A DNA stretch of 64,000 nucleotides from Methylocystis hirsuta. GTDB lineage: Bacteria; Pseudomonadota; Alphaproteobacteria; Rhizobiales; Beijerinckiaceae. Positions 54,362-63,580 of the stretch are shown here, in pieces (the first letter of the stretch is position 1; every line of letters begins with the position of its first letter). Under the pieces are notes generated by a model, which was not told where the DNA came from, did not search any database, and saw nothing but the letters and a program-made list of their open reading frames with translations. A program made the translations under genes and the position numbers. The stretch is from the NCBI RefSeq assembly GCF_003722355.1, contig NZ_QWDD01000001.1:2967001-3031000 (forward strand), written 5' to 3'.

Positions 54362-55496
54362 CTGGCTTATCGTCGGGGCAGGCTTCGCGGGAAGCGTGCT
54401 GGCCGAGCGGCTCGCGTCGCAGCGCGACGAGCGTGTCCTTCTTATCGATCGTCGGCCGCACATTGGCGGAAACGCCTATGACCGCTACGACGACGCCGGC
54501 GTGCTTATGCAACAATACGGCCCGCATATCTTTCATACGAACTCCGAAGCGGTCTTCGAGCATCTTTCTCAATTCACGCGTTGGCGCCCGTACGAGCACC
54601 GCGTGTTGGCGAATGTGGACGGCATGCTCGTGCCGATCCCGATCAACTTGGACACGGTGAATCGCCTCTATGGTCTCTCCTTAGATTCCAACCAACTTGC
54701 GGAGTGGTTCGCGAGCCGCGCGGAACATTGTGACCCGATCAAGACGTCCGAAGATGTCGTCGTCAGCACGGTGGGGCGAGAACTCTACGAGAAATTCTTT
54801 CGCGGCTACACCAAAAAGCAGTGGGGCGTAGAGCCGTCGCAGCTGGACAAGTCCGTCGCGGCGCGGGTCCCCACGCGCCTCAATCGCGACGACCGTTATT
54901 TTGGCGACGAATACCAATTCATGCCGCTTCACGGCTATACGCGCATGTTCGAACGAATGTTGGACCACCCCAACATAAATGTCATGCTGCAGACCGATTT
55001 CGAGGAGCTGCGCAACGAAGTTTTCTATCGGCGACTGATCTTCACCGGGCCGATCGACGAATATTTTAACTTCCGCTTCGGCAATCTGCCCTATCGGTCC
55101 CTGCGCTTCGAACATGTCACGCTCGATAAGCGCCAGCATCAACCCGTGGCCGTCGTCAATTATCCGCAGACTGAAGCCTATACGCGGGTGACGGAATATA
55201 AGCATCTCACGGGTCAGGAACATCCTAAGACTAGCTTGACCTATGAGTTCCCCAGCGATGCAGGCGATCCCTATTATCCCGTGCCGCGCGCGGAAAATGC
55301 GGAAATTTACAAGCGCTACGAAAAGCTTGCGATCGCGCAGCAAAATGTCTGGTTTGTCGGCCGGCTCGCGACCTATCGTTACTACAATATGGATCAGGTC
55401 GTCGGACAGGCGCTCGCGACGTTCCGACGGATCAATAAGGAGATCCCGGCTCGAAACAGCGCGGCCTTCGCTACTGCGTCAGTCGCCGCCGAATAG
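54354..55496 (+). CDS. glf: UDP-galactopyranose mutase
   Basis: A 380-residue FAD enzyme interconverting UDP-galactopyranose and UDP-galactofuranose, the donor for galactofuranosyl glycans. The FAD motif DWLIVGAGFAGSVLAERLA, GGNAYDRYDDAG, YGPHIFHTNSE, GYTKKQWGV and the RVPTRLNRDDRYFGDEYQFMPLHGY segment (active-site Arg and Tyr residues) match the bacterial enzyme over full length. It begins with TTG 54354 preceded by GGGAGGGGC and overlaps the glycosyltransferase by 8 bases, so it is translationally coupled. Confidence 0.96.
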   Translation: MFDWLIVGAGFAGSVLAERLASQRDERVLLIDRRPHIGGNAYDRYDDAGVLMQQYGPHIFHTNSEAVFEHLSQFTRWRPYEHRVLANVDGMLVPIPINLDTVNRLYGLSLDSNQLAEWFASRAEHCDPIKTSEDVVVSTVGRELYEKFFRGYTKKQWGVEPSQLDKSVAARVPTRLNRDDRYFGDEYQFMPLHGYTRMFERMLDHPNINVMLQTDFEELRNEVFYRRLIFTGPIDEYFNFRFGNLPYRSLRFEHVTLDKRQHQPVAVVNYPQTEAYTRVTEYKHLTGQEHPKTSLTYEFPSDAGDPYYPVPRAENAEIYKRYEKLAIAQQNVWFVGRLATYRYYNMDQVVGQALATFRRINKEIPARNSAAFATASVAAE

Positions 55497-55682
55497 TCGA
55501 GTCGCGAACGCGATGAGCTAAACTCTGCGGCGCCGCGCAGTCCGGTTAAGCTTGAGTCGTGAATAAAAATACTGCGCGTTTTGGCGTTCGCCATGTAGAA
55601 ATTCGTAAGTGGATCGCTCATTGTTATATCGACCAACGCATCGATGCTCCGCCGCCGGCGTTCTTGGTCGAGGTGAGGTTTG

Positions 55683-58421
55683 GTGAGCGCAGCGCGCATA
55701 TTTCTAGACGGGTTGTGGGACTTTAAATATCTCGGCTATGGCGCCAAGCCGGCCGAGAGCCGGACGATTCTTGTCCCGAGCCCCTGGCAAGCTCAGTTCG
55801 CCGATCTGCGCATGCGCGGCGGCGTCGCTGTCTATCGCCGAGACGTCGAGATTCCAGAAGAATGGCTGGAGCAGCGCGTCTTTCTGCATTTCGGCGCGGT
55901 CTTCCATATCACCCATGTGTTTGTTAACGGCGCATTCGTCGGCAGCCATGTGGGCGGTTTCCTGCCGTTTCATTTCGACATTACGGATCGGATCGTTAAC
56001 GGAAGGGCCGAGATAAAGGTGAAGGTGGAAAGCCCCACCGACGATCCGTTCGAATTCCCTACAACGCCCTTCGCCGAAATGCCGTTCGGCAAGCAGAGCT
56101 GGTACGGCCCACTCTCGGGGATATGGCAGTCCGTGTATCTCGAAAGGCGGATCGCGGATCACGTCACGACGGTACGGGTGCGTTCATCGCAGGCGAGCGG
56201 AGAGATTTCGGCGCATGTGCGCTTCGAGAGCCCGCTCACCGACGCCGCCGACGTGATGATTACGGTCTTCGACGCAGAGGATAACGTCGTGGCGCGGTCA
56301 TGCGCCAAGCTGGCGGCCGGCGTCGAGAACGTCATCGTTTATTCGTTTGTGCCTGCGCCTCGCTGCTGGTCGCCTGACAGCCCCTATCTCTACCGTCTGC
56401 AAGTCTCGATGATGCGCCAAGACGTCATCGTCGACCAAACCGAGACGACATTCGGCTTTCGCAGCGTCGAAACCCGCGACGGACACTTGTATCTCAACGG
56501 CAAGCCCTTCTATCTGCGCGCCGCTCTCGATCAGGACTATTATCCCGACACGATCTGCACCCTGCCCTCCGTCGAATTTCTCGAGGACAGATTTTGCAAG
56601 GCGAAGCAGCTCGGGCTGAACGCCCTGCGCTGCCACATTAAAGTGCCGGATCCGCGCTATTATGAGGTTGCCGATCGCCTTGGCCTGCTGATTTGGGCGG
56701 AACTGCCGAACGCCGGGGATTCGACCGAACTCTCGCGAGAGCGCAAGGAGCTCACGCTGAAGGGCCTTATCGATCGCGACGGAAACCATCCTTCGATCTT
56801 TTGCTGGACGCTGATCAACGAGAACTGGGGCGTCGACCTTGTCCATGACGCCTATCACCGCGCATGGCTGAAGAAGCTGTACCTGTGGCTCAAGTCCTAC
56901 GATCCGTCCCGGCTTGTCGTCGACAATTCCCCGCTGGCGCCAAGCTTTCACGTGCAGACCGATCTCGCGGATTTCCATTTCTATGCCGCCATTCCCGATA
57001 GTCGGGAGGACTGGGACCGGTTCGTCGAAGAACTCGCCGGCAGAGCGGAATGGCTCTTCAGCCCCGAGGGCGACGCCGTCATTACGGGACAAGAGCCGCT
57101 GCTATGCTCGGAATTTGGCAATTGGGGGCTGCCCGACCCAGAGAAATTGAGAGACGCGGCCGGCGCCGAGGCCTGGTGGTTCGAGACGGGCCACGACTGG
57201 AGCGAAGGCGTCATGTATGCGCATGGCGTTCGCAACCGATTTCAAGACTGGAGTCTCGATCGCGTATTCGGGACTTTCGAAAGCTTCGTGGAAGCGACGC
57301 AGTGGCAACAGTTTCGGGCGCTGAAATACCAGATCGAGGCCATGCGCAGGAAGCCGCAGATCGCCGGCTACGTCATCACCGAGCTGACCGATTGTCACTG
57401 GGAGGCGAACGGCCTTCTCGACATGCGCTCGAACCCGCGCGTTTTTCACAATCTGTTTCACTCGATCAATGCCGATACCGTTATTCTGCCCACACTCGAT
57501 CGTCCCGCCTATTGGTCGGGCGACGCCGTTCGCCTCTCGCTCTGCGTGGCGCATGGCGGGCCAAATCCGCTGGAGCCGGCGGCGCTCGACATAATGCTCG
57601 CCGAGCCGATGATCGTGGAGACCCCCTCCGTCGAGCCCGGCGCGGTGGCTGATCTCGGCAAGATTTCGCTGAAACTGCCGGTCGTCGAGCACTCCTGCCT
57701 GCGCCGTCTCAGCCTGCGGTTGCGCTCTCTCGACGGACGACTCCTCGCGAGCAATGACGTCGAGATTGCCGTGCATGCAAAGCCCCGACCGCCGGAGCTT
57801 TCGCTGTGGTCGTCACAGGATGACATTCGGGATCGGTTGCAGGCGCTTGGCTATGTTTTGGCGGAAGGGGCCGAGACGGCGGACGTCGTTGTCGAGACGC
57901 AAGCTTCCGCCGCGCTCGCGGCCTATGTGCGCGCCGGCGGCCGAGCGGTTCTCTTGACCGAAACGCCGGGCTCGCTCACGCCGTTCTTTCCGCACTGGCA
58001 GAACGTCAAGGTGGTGGCGCGCGACGGCACGCTCTGGCGAGGCGACTGGGCGTCCTCCTTCGCATGGCTTCGACGGCAGGGTCCCTTCGCCGCAATTCCC
58101 GGCGGGCCTTTGCTTGACCACGCGTTTGATCGTGTGATCCCGACGCATGTCATCTCCGGCTGCAATCTCCTAGACTTTCAAGCGCGCGTTCACGCGGCGC
58201 TGGTTGTCGGATGGATTCATCGTCCGGCTGCAATTGCGGTCGGACGCAATTACGGCACAGGCCGCATCGTGATCGCGACCTTCAAACTGTTCCGTGATCC
58301 TCCGGGAGAAGATCCAACTGCCGCGGCTTTGCTTGGCGGGCTGATCGAGGCTGCGGCGCGAAGCGCCGGTCCGGCGCCTGCGACCTCCAAGCTCGAACCC
58401 GTGGGCTGGGAAGACCTTTAG
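55683..58421 (+). CDS. Glycoside hydrolase family 2-like enzyme, cytoplasmic
   Basis: A 912-residue protein with the GH2 domain order: N-terminal jelly-roll sugar-binding domain (to about residue 170), Ig-like domain (170-270), TIM barrel (270-580) and a long C-terminal part of about 330 residues ending with a glutamine-amidotransferase-like sheet. Candidate catalytic residues are Glu380 in LINENWG (acid/base) and Glu477 in LLCSEFGNWG (nucleophile). There is no signal peptide. Known GH2 enzymes are beta-galactosidases, glucuronidases and mannosidases; the specificity here is not evident. GTG 55683 lies 4 bases after GAGGTGAGG; a TTG at 55680 is equally possible. It is 186 bases after glf. Confidence 0.85.
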   Translation: MSAARIFLDGLWDFKYLGYGAKPAESRTILVPSPWQAQFADLRMRGGVAVYRRDVEIPEEWLEQRVFLHFGAVFHITHVFVNGAFVGSHVGGFLPFHFDITDRIVNGRAEIKVKVESPTDDPFEFPTTPFAEMPFGKQSWYGPLSGIWQSVYLERRIADHVTTVRVRSSQASGEISAHVRFESPLTDAADVMITVFDAEDNVVARSCAKLAAGVENVIVYSFVPAPRCWSPDSPYLYRLQVSMMRQDVIVDQTETTFGFRSVETRDGHLYLNGKPFYLRAALDQDYYPDTICTLPSVEFLEDRFCKAKQLGLNALRCHIKVPDPRYYEVADRLGLLIWAELPNAGDSTELSRERKELTLKGLIDRDGNHPSIFCWTLINENWGVDLVHDAYHRAWLKKLYLWLKSYDPSRLVVDNSPLAPSFHVQTDLADFHFYAAIPDSREDWDRFVEELAGRAEWLFSPEGDAVITGQEPLLCSEFGNWGLPDPEKLRDAAGAEAWWFETGHDWSEGVMYAHGVRNRFQDWSLDRVFGTFESFVEATQWQQFRALKYQIEAMRRKPQIAGYVITELTDCHWEANGLLDMRSNPRVFHNLFHSINADTVILPTLDRPAYWSGDAVRLSLCVAHGGPNPLEPAALDIMLAEPMIVETPSVEPGAVADLGKISLKLPVVEHSCLRRLSLRLRSLDGRLLASNDVEIAVHAKPRPPELSLWSSQDDIRDRLQALGYVLAEGAETADVVVETQASAALAAYVRAGGRAVLLTETPGSLTPFFPHWQNVKVVARDGTLWRGDWASSFAWLRRQGPFAAIPGGPLLDHAFDRVIPTHVISGCNLLDFQARVHAALVVGWIHRPAAIAVGRNYGTGRIVIATFKLFRDPPGEDPTAAALLGGLIEAAARSAGPAPATSKLEPVGWEDL

Positions 58422-58462
58422 GCGAGCTGGCGCGTTATAGCGCCAAGCATTCTGCGCAAGAC

Positions 58463-58562
58463 ATGACGGACGTCGCGGTTTATCGCCGGGCGCTGACATA
58501 CTTCCTACCAGACTGGGTGCGGATCGCCGCGCTTGTCGCGCTGATAGCGGTCTCCGTCAGTG
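58463..58562 (+). pseudogene. Truncated N-terminus of an ABC exporter-like membrane protein
   Basis: The frame from ATG 58463 reads MTDVAVYRRALTYFLPDWVRIAALVALIAVSVSV, a typical start of type IV ABC exporter permeases (YRRALxYF, then a first membrane helix). After codon 33 the reading turns into the antisense of the neighbouring glycosidase gene and the similarity ends. The fragment is about 35 codons of an expected 580. A deletion or rearrangement joined it to the convergent gene. The identification depends on one helix, so it is moderate. Confidence 0.45.
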
Positions 58563-58571
58563 TGCGGGCAT

Positions 58572-59795
58572 TCATCTTCGCGTCGCGTAGCGCTTCGCTT
58601 GGCTCCTCAACAGATCGATCCGCGGCTCGCCGCGACGTTCAGCCTCCTGCTTCGCCTGATGAAGCGCTTCGAGCGGCGCTGCGCCTTGAAGCGCCTCAGC
58701 CATCGGTTCGCACAGGAGCCGGCCGGCGCCAGGATCGCGGTGACAGAGCGGATCCCACAGGCCCATGGGCGTCCAGAGATCGCGATCATGCCACTCTGGC
58801 ATTCCCAAGATCGGATAAAGGCACGCGCCGCGCAACGGCACGTTCTGCAGCAAGAGCCCGTGGCAGGCGCTGACCACTTCGCACAGCCACGGTCCACGAT
58901 TGTCCCCGACGTGGCTGGTCTCCGTGATCATGACGTCGCGGCCATATCGCTTCCAGACGGAGTGAATGAGCTCTGAGAGCGGCGCCCGGCGCGGGTCATC
59001 GTCGTCAAGCGGCGGTACGTTTCCGTCATCGTTCGGCGTGTCGTTCAACTCCCACTGATTGGTCCAGTAATAATTGATTCCGACCACGTCCAAATGTTCA
59101 GGACTGCCGCCGAGTTCGGGCAGAAGCCTGCCGCACAACATGTCCCAGCTTTGAAACACAAGCCTATCATTGAAATCATGCGCCTGAGGCGCAAGATCCG
59201 GCCTGTCATTGGGACAGACGACGCGGCACAAGGGATCGACATTCACAAAGCGCGCATCGGGACAGGCGGCGCGTATCGCATTGATGCCGGCGATTGCGCC
59301 GCGCGCGAGCGCGACCTTCAGTTCCCAGCCTCGTCCTGACCCATATGGCGCGAACAGCGTCTTCTCGCCGCCGGCATAGGCCATGAACGAAGGCTCATTG
59401 ATCGGCGTGAAGACGCAGGGACCATCCATGCGCGCGGCCACGAAGCGCGCCACGGCATAACAGTAGTCGGCGAAGCGCCGGACGAACGCCTCGGACCAAA
59501 GGTCGACGTCCTGAGGGAAACCATAGTGAAAGAGGTCCCATATGACGCCCACGTCATGGCGTTTTGCGGCCTCAATGAACGGTTCGAGCGAGGAGAAGTC
59601 GTATCGACCGCGGCAATCGACGAGCGGCCAACGAACGGTCTCACGCGCGGCGTGCAAGCCCAGTCGCGCGATGTCGGCATAGTCTTCGTCGACATTGGCG
59701 TCGTGACCTGTCGCGACGACCTGATCGAACCACTCGCCGTGCCGGTTGAAGCCTGTCGATCCTTCAAAACCAGCCAGAAAGAAACTCTGAAACAT
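58572..59795 (-). CDS. GH1-like (clan GH-A) glycosidase
   Basis: A 407-residue TIM-barrel glycosidase. Catalytic candidates are Glu134 in FTPINEPSFM (acid/base, the GH1 TxNEP motif) and Glu292 in VMITETSHVG (nucleophile, GH1 TEN/TE-type). No signal peptide, so intracellular. It is shorter than classical beta-glucosidases (about 450) and divergent, close to the paralogue 33 bases upstream. The 3' end lies 10 bases from the truncated ABC fragment, so its C-terminus may have been altered by the rearrangement. Confidence 0.82.
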   Translation of the reverse strand: MFQSFFLAGFEGSTGFNRHGEWFDQVVATGHDANVDEDYADIARLGLHAARETVRWPLVDCRGRYDFSSLEPFIEAAKRHDVGVIWDLFHYGFPQDVDLWSEAFVRRFADYCYAVARFVAARMDGPCVFTPINEPSFMAYAGGEKTLFAPYGSGRGWELKVALARGAIAGINAIRAACPDARFVNVDPLCRVVCPNDRPDLAPQAHDFNDRLVFQSWDMLCGRLLPELGGSPEHLDVVGINYYWTNQWELNDTPNDDGNVPPLDDDDPRRAPLSELIHSVWKRYGRDVMITETSHVGDNRGPWLCEVVSACHGLLLQNVPLRGACLYPILGMPEWHDRDLWTPMGLWDPLCHRDPGAGRLLCEPMAEALQGAAPLEALHQAKQEAERRGEPRIDLLRSQAKRYATRR

Positions 59796-59828
59796 GCCTT
59801 CACTCCCCGATTGCTCGTGGAGGCTGCG

Positions 59829-61124
59829 CTACGGCAGCCGCGGCGTTGGCGTGAGCGGACCCACCGCGTCCGCGCCACCGGATGTCAGTCGACGATAGGC
59901 GTCGACAAGGGGCGTCTCAACACGGTCCAGCCGCCCCGATGGATCAGGATCGAGATTCCATAGCCCCATCTGCAAAAGATGATCGTGGAGGGGCCGCAGC
60001 CCCTGACGATAGGCCCATGTCACGAGCGCGAACATCGGCCACCACGTATAGCCCACCATCGGAACGCCCTTCGCGCGCAGCGTCTTCACCGCCTCGACCG
60101 AGTCAGAGAGCCAAGCCTGTCGCTGTCTCACCGAACCTTTGGTCGCGGTCTCCGAGATCATGATCGGCGCGCCGTAACGTTCAAAATACATCTCGCCGAT
60201 CTTCGTCAGGAGCGCGCCGGAGGCGTAAGGCATTCGAATGCGCAGCCGCCCGAAACGGTCGCGCGACATCCGCTTGAGCGTGAAGATCGGGTAAAGGTTC
60301 ACGCCAATGACAGAGAGCTCAAGCGGGCGTTCCCGAAAGGCGTTCAGCGCGGGTTCGGCCGCGCCCTGCTTGAGAAGCCAGGTCCACAGCGGATGACGCG
60401 CATCGACGCGCCCGCTAACGAGATCGAGCGCAAGGAACACAATCGCTTGGCGTCGTTTGGCCTCCTCGGCCAACGCCGGGTCGCTCGACTCGAAAACATC
60501 GGTGGCGTCGACATGAAACGCGACGATATCGGGGTCGACTTCGTGCAGCGCGCGGCTCGTTTCAACGATTCCGCGACAGATCGACAGCATCACCGCAACG
60601 AAGCTTGGCCAGCTGCGTCCGTAGGGCGGCCACCAGCCCAAACGTCCGCAATACCATGCGGTGATCCGCGGCTCATTCAGCGGCGTGTACCACCTGATCC
60701 TCCCCCGGAACCGTTCGGCGAGTCGCGCTGCGAACTCCGCGACGCGGCTTGGATAGTCCTCATTGAGGAAGGCGTGCTCCATCCAATGCGGCAAACCGTA
60801 ATGCACGAGATCGACGATCGGATCGATGTTAAGTTCGAGCATGCGCTCAAGCGCGGCGTCGACGAAGCTGAAATCCCAGACCTTGGGCTCAAGTTGCACG
60901 CGATGCCAGGGCACGCCATAGCGCGCGCAGGGAACGCCCAACCGCGCCATCAGTGCGATATCCGCATCCCACCGCCGGTAATGATCCGTCAGCTCATATT
61001 CGTCGAGCATGCGCCCGGTTTTCGGATGCGGAGCGGTGATGAACGTGTCTTCAACGCCGGTCGCCCACAGAAAGGCGCCAGGCGCAGTGAGTCGATCGAG
61101 TTCCCTTGCGCTTGGAAGCATCAT
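59829..61124 (-). CDS. GH1-like beta-glucosidase family protein
   Basis: A 431-residue (beta/alpha)8 glycosidase. YTPLNEPRI (Glu151, acid/base) and IMISETATKG (Glu325, nucleophile) match the GH1 catalytic pair; EDTFITAPHPKTGR near the start and YGVPWHRVQ near residue 70 fit the GH1 family as well. No signal peptide. It is 33 bases upstream of the second GH1-like gene and forms an operon with it. The substrate is unknown; adjacency to glf and a GH2 enzyme suggests oligosaccharide trimming or transglycosylation. Double ATG start at 61124/61121. Confidence 0.85.
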   Translation of the reverse strand: MMLPSARELDRLTAPGAFLWATGVEDTFITAPHPKTGRMLDEYELTDHYRRWDADIALMARLGVPCARYGVPWHRVQLEPKVWDFSFVDAALERMLELNIDPIVDLVHYGLPHWMEHAFLNEDYPSRVAEFAARLAERFRGRIRWYTPLNEPRITAWYCGRLGWWPPYGRSWPSFVAVMLSICRGIVETSRALHEVDPDIVAFHVDATDVFESSDPALAEEAKRRQAIVFLALDLVSGRVDARHPLWTWLLKQGAAEPALNAFRERPLELSVIGVNLYPIFTLKRMSRDRFGRLRIRMPYASGALLTKIGEMYFERYGAPIMISETATKGSVRQRQAWLSDSVEAVKTLRAKGVPMVGYTWWPMFALVTWAYRQGLRPLHDHLLQMGLWNLDPDPSGRLDRVETPLVDAYRRLTSGGADAVGPLTPTPRLP

Positions 61125-61494
61125 GCGCAGTTCATCGACGCGCCGGCGGCGAATGGCTCGCCGGCCCGAGGGGCGCCGCGGTGTGGAACAATCGGCAGCG
61201 CTGGCGCGAATCCGATGGCGCAGGAGCGTCGTTCATCGAAGGCGTCCTCCGTCTCTTCGCCGTGTATCGTTCGTGCGCTGCCGCATTCGCGCGCTCACGA
61301 TCGAGCCTGCAGCGGCGGGCGGCCCCTACCTTAACCCTAAAGATCGGCGTCGGTTCCGGCGCGCCGGCGCATCACGTTCTGGCTGCAAAGAGAGCCGGAC
61401 GACGGCAGACTGCCGCGTTGGAGCTGTGAGCAATGAAATTCATAAAGAAATGGCCAAGCGCACGGCCGACTCCTGGCCGTGCGCTCCATTCGGG
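61125..61494. other. Non-coding gap
   Basis: About 370 bases with no convincing gene; it must carry the promoter of the GH1 pair (leftward). A terminator for the HdeA-like pair is at its right side. Confidence 0.45.
61458..61484 (-). terminator. Terminator of the HdeA-like gene pair
   Basis: GCGCACGGCC and GGCCGTGCGC form a perfect 10-bp stem with a 7-base loop, 10 bases after the last HdeA-like stop; on the minus strand TTGGCCATTTCTTT follows. Confidence 0.7.
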
Positions 61495-61788
61495 TCAGCG
61501 GGCGTTCTTCTGGATCGCATCCATGAGGGAAGAATTGGGCTTCTTCTTGCAGTAATGCGTGATTTTATCCGTATTGCGTCTCACGTAGCGTGAATCGATC
61601 ACGGTGATATTGTTCTTGGAGCTGAAATAGCCCCTCATCCAGTTGGCGACAAAGTCCTGGGCGTCTGCATCATATTCGGCGAACTGCTTGCAGGTGATTT
61701 CCGACATCTCGATCATGATCTGCGCGTTGGCCGGAACGGCGAGGACGACCGCGGCGAGAGCGCCGGCGAAAATAAGTTGGCGATTCAT
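61495..61788 (-). CDS. HdeA-like periplasmic protein, copy 2
   Basis: A 97-residue protein with a signal peptide (cleavage after ANA, residue 22) and a small helical domain with two cysteines (ITCKQF and THYCKKK) spaced as in HdeA/HdeB acid-stress chaperones. The mature protein has the sequence features MSEITCKQFAEYDADAQDFVANWMRGYFSS. It is in tandem with a paralogue, 17 bases downstream of it. Role inferred: periplasmic protection against acid or envelope stress. Confidence 0.78.
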   Translation of the reverse strand: MNRQLIFAGALAAVVLAVPANAQIMIEMSEITCKQFAEYDADAQDFVANWMRGYFSSKNNITVIDSRYVRRNTDKITHYCKKKPNSSLMDAIQKNAR

Positions 61789-61805
61789 GTGGTTCCCCGT
61801 TCCTG

Positions 61806-62102
61806 TTACTTCTGCTCAAAAGCGCGCTGCAGACCCGCCATGACCGACTCATTCGGATTGGAAGCGCACCAACTCTTCACGCTGGCGGAATTTTTCCGGA
61901 ATAAGTTCACGTCGATGAAGGTTCGGCCGCTTTTCTGCGCGAACCAGCCGCCCATAAAGGCGCCGAAGTCTGCTTGGTCGTCGGCCGGCATCGCCAACAA
62001 TTCTCCGCAGGTGATGCGGGTCATGTCGATCTTGACCTGCGCGTTGGACAGCGAAGGCGCGAGCGCTCCGGCTGTGGCAAGCGCAAATATCAGCTTCCTC
62101 AT
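61806..62102 (-). CDS. HdeA-like periplasmic protein, copy 1
   Basis: A 98-residue paralogue of the next gene: signal peptide to about residue 21 (SNAQ), then MTRITCGELLAMPADDQADFGAFMGGWFAQKSG and a second Cys in KSWCASN. Same cysteine spacing and overall length as its neighbour, sharing about a third of positions by eye. It is the upstream member of the pair, so its promoter controls both. The 338 bases upstream are non-coding. Confidence 0.78.
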   Translation of the reverse strand: MRKLIFALATAGALAPSLSNAQVKIDMTRITCGELLAMPADDQADFGAFMGGWFAQKSGRTFIDVNLFRKNSASVKSWCASNPNESVMAGLQRAFEQK

Positions 62103-62440
62103 AAGATTTCCTCCGATAAAACCAGATTTCCGAAGCGCCGCCTCATCCCGCGGCTTTCGCAGGGCAAAGGGCTCGCCAACGCTGGCGGTTCCGACGATCG
62201 CCCGCGCCTAACGCCCCACCCCGGCGCACTTGAACTAAACATTAAAAAAATGAAAGTCCATCGGCGTGATTTGACCATCCTTTAGCCGCTCCGGAGCCTT
62301 TCGGTTTTGCAGGCCCGGGCATTTAAGCTTTTGCGGGCATCATCAGCCAACTCGTCGTTGTGGGCAGTTTCGCTTTTAAGAACAGCGTTTAGGCGAAGCG
62401 GTCCTTCAATTCAGCCGAACACAGAGCCTGAAAATTTTCC
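62103..62440. other. Non-coding gap upstream of HdeA-like pair
   Basis: About 340 bases holding the promoter of the HdeA-like genes and the end of the HupE-like transcript. An AT-rich ATTAAAAAAATG tract near 62241 is visible. No gene or clear terminator. Confidence 0.4.
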
Positions 62441-63580
62441 CTAGCCCAGTTCGGCAACGCGCACAAAAAACCAATAGGCGCCAAAGCAGGCGATAATCGC
62501 TGAGCAGACCTGAACGAGGAGCGGACTGCGCTGACCGCGCGTGAAAATCTTATCTGTCATAAGAAGTAAGGGGAGAACGATGAGCACGACGCCGATCTGC
62601 CCGACTTCGACGCCGATGTTGAAGCTCGCCAGCGCCGGCACGATGGCGCGCTGAGGAACGCCGAGTTCGATCAGACCGCTCGCGAAACCAAAGCCATGGA
62701 TGAAGCCAAACGCGAATGTATCTCGCCAGCGACCGTCGACCTTGCGCGTAAAGAAGTTCTCGACTGCGACATAGATGATCGACAGCGCGATTGCGATCTC
62801 CACCCAACGGCTCGGCAGATTGACGAGTTCAAGCGCCGCGAGCGACAGCGTCACCGAATGCGACACCGTGAACGCCGTCACGATCTTGACGACCGGCCAG
62901 ATGCGCGTCGCCCACAGCATCACGGCGATCAGGAAGCACAAATGATCATAGCCCGTCACGATGTGCTCGACCCCGGCGGAGAAAAATTTCGGCGCAAGCT
63001 CCCAAGGCGTCAGCAGCGGCTTGGAGAGATCGATCATCGGGTCGCCGGGATAGATCATGACCTGTCCGGGCGCCGGCTCCTGGCCCATGCGCTGCGCCTC
63101 GGTCAGATGGGATTCATCGCCTTTCTCCCCGATGCTGACGAGTTGTTTCGCACGCGGTCCCTGCGCCTCAAGAAGTCTGAACGGGTTGTAAAAAATCTGC
63201 CCTTGAACCGCGCTGCAGTCCATCCGCAGCACGACTTTTGAGTCATAAGGATTCGTCGGATCATCGCCGACCGAAACGACCGTGCTCGCGCAAGTCTGAC
63301 CTTCCGCATTCTGCAGATCGACGCGCGTCTGAATGAACTTGCCGATCATGCCCTCGATCACGCCGGGCTCTGTGAGATCGACCTCGTCGCTCTTCGGTTT
63401 GTTCTCGGCGAACATGCGCTCGATGTCAGTTCCCAGAAAGCCGACCTCGACGCGATAAAGACCGTGCCCTGTCGGCACGATTCGGCTGCTGGAAATATTC
63501 GCCGTATGGGCGTGCGCCGCCGGCGCACTCGCGAAGAACGCCACAACGACAGCGACCGCGCCGTTCAGCAACCACACCAT
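62441..63580 (-). CDS. HupE/UreJ family membrane protein
   Basis: A 379-residue protein: signal peptide (to about residue 24), a periplasmic domain of 170 residues beginning HTANISSSRI, and a C-terminal membrane domain with six to seven helices. The latter has GVEHIVTGYDHLCFL, FTVSHSVTLSLAAL and GFIHGFGFASGL, the histidine-bearing motifs of HupE/UreJ-type metal (nickel/cobalt) permeases of the second class. No hydrogenase or urease gene is in the window, so the metal or role is open. Confidence 0.82.
   Translation of the reverse strand: MVWLLNGAVAVVVAFFASAPAAHAHTANISSSRIVPTGHGLYRVEVGFLGTDIERMFAENKPKSDEVDLTEPGVIEGMIGKFIQTRVDLQNAEGQTCASTVVSVGDDPTNPYDSKVVLRMDCSAVQGQIFYNPFRLLEAQGPRAKQLVSIGEKGDESHLTEAQRMGQEPAPGQVMIYPGDPMIDLSKPLLTPWELAPKFFSAGVEHIVTGYDHLCFLIAVMLWATRIWPVVKIVTAFTVSHSVTLSLAALELVNLPSRWVEIAIALSIIYVAVENFFTRKVDGRWRDTFAFGFIHGFGFASGLIELGVPQRAIVPALASFNIGVEVGQIGVVLIVLPLLLMTDKIFTRGQRSPLLVQVCSAIIACFGAYWFFVRVAELG

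Noticed and set aside
59979-61334. 451-residue plus-strand frame opposite the GH1-like gene
   Set aside because: Antisense shadow; the minus-strand gene has clear GH1 catalytic motifs.
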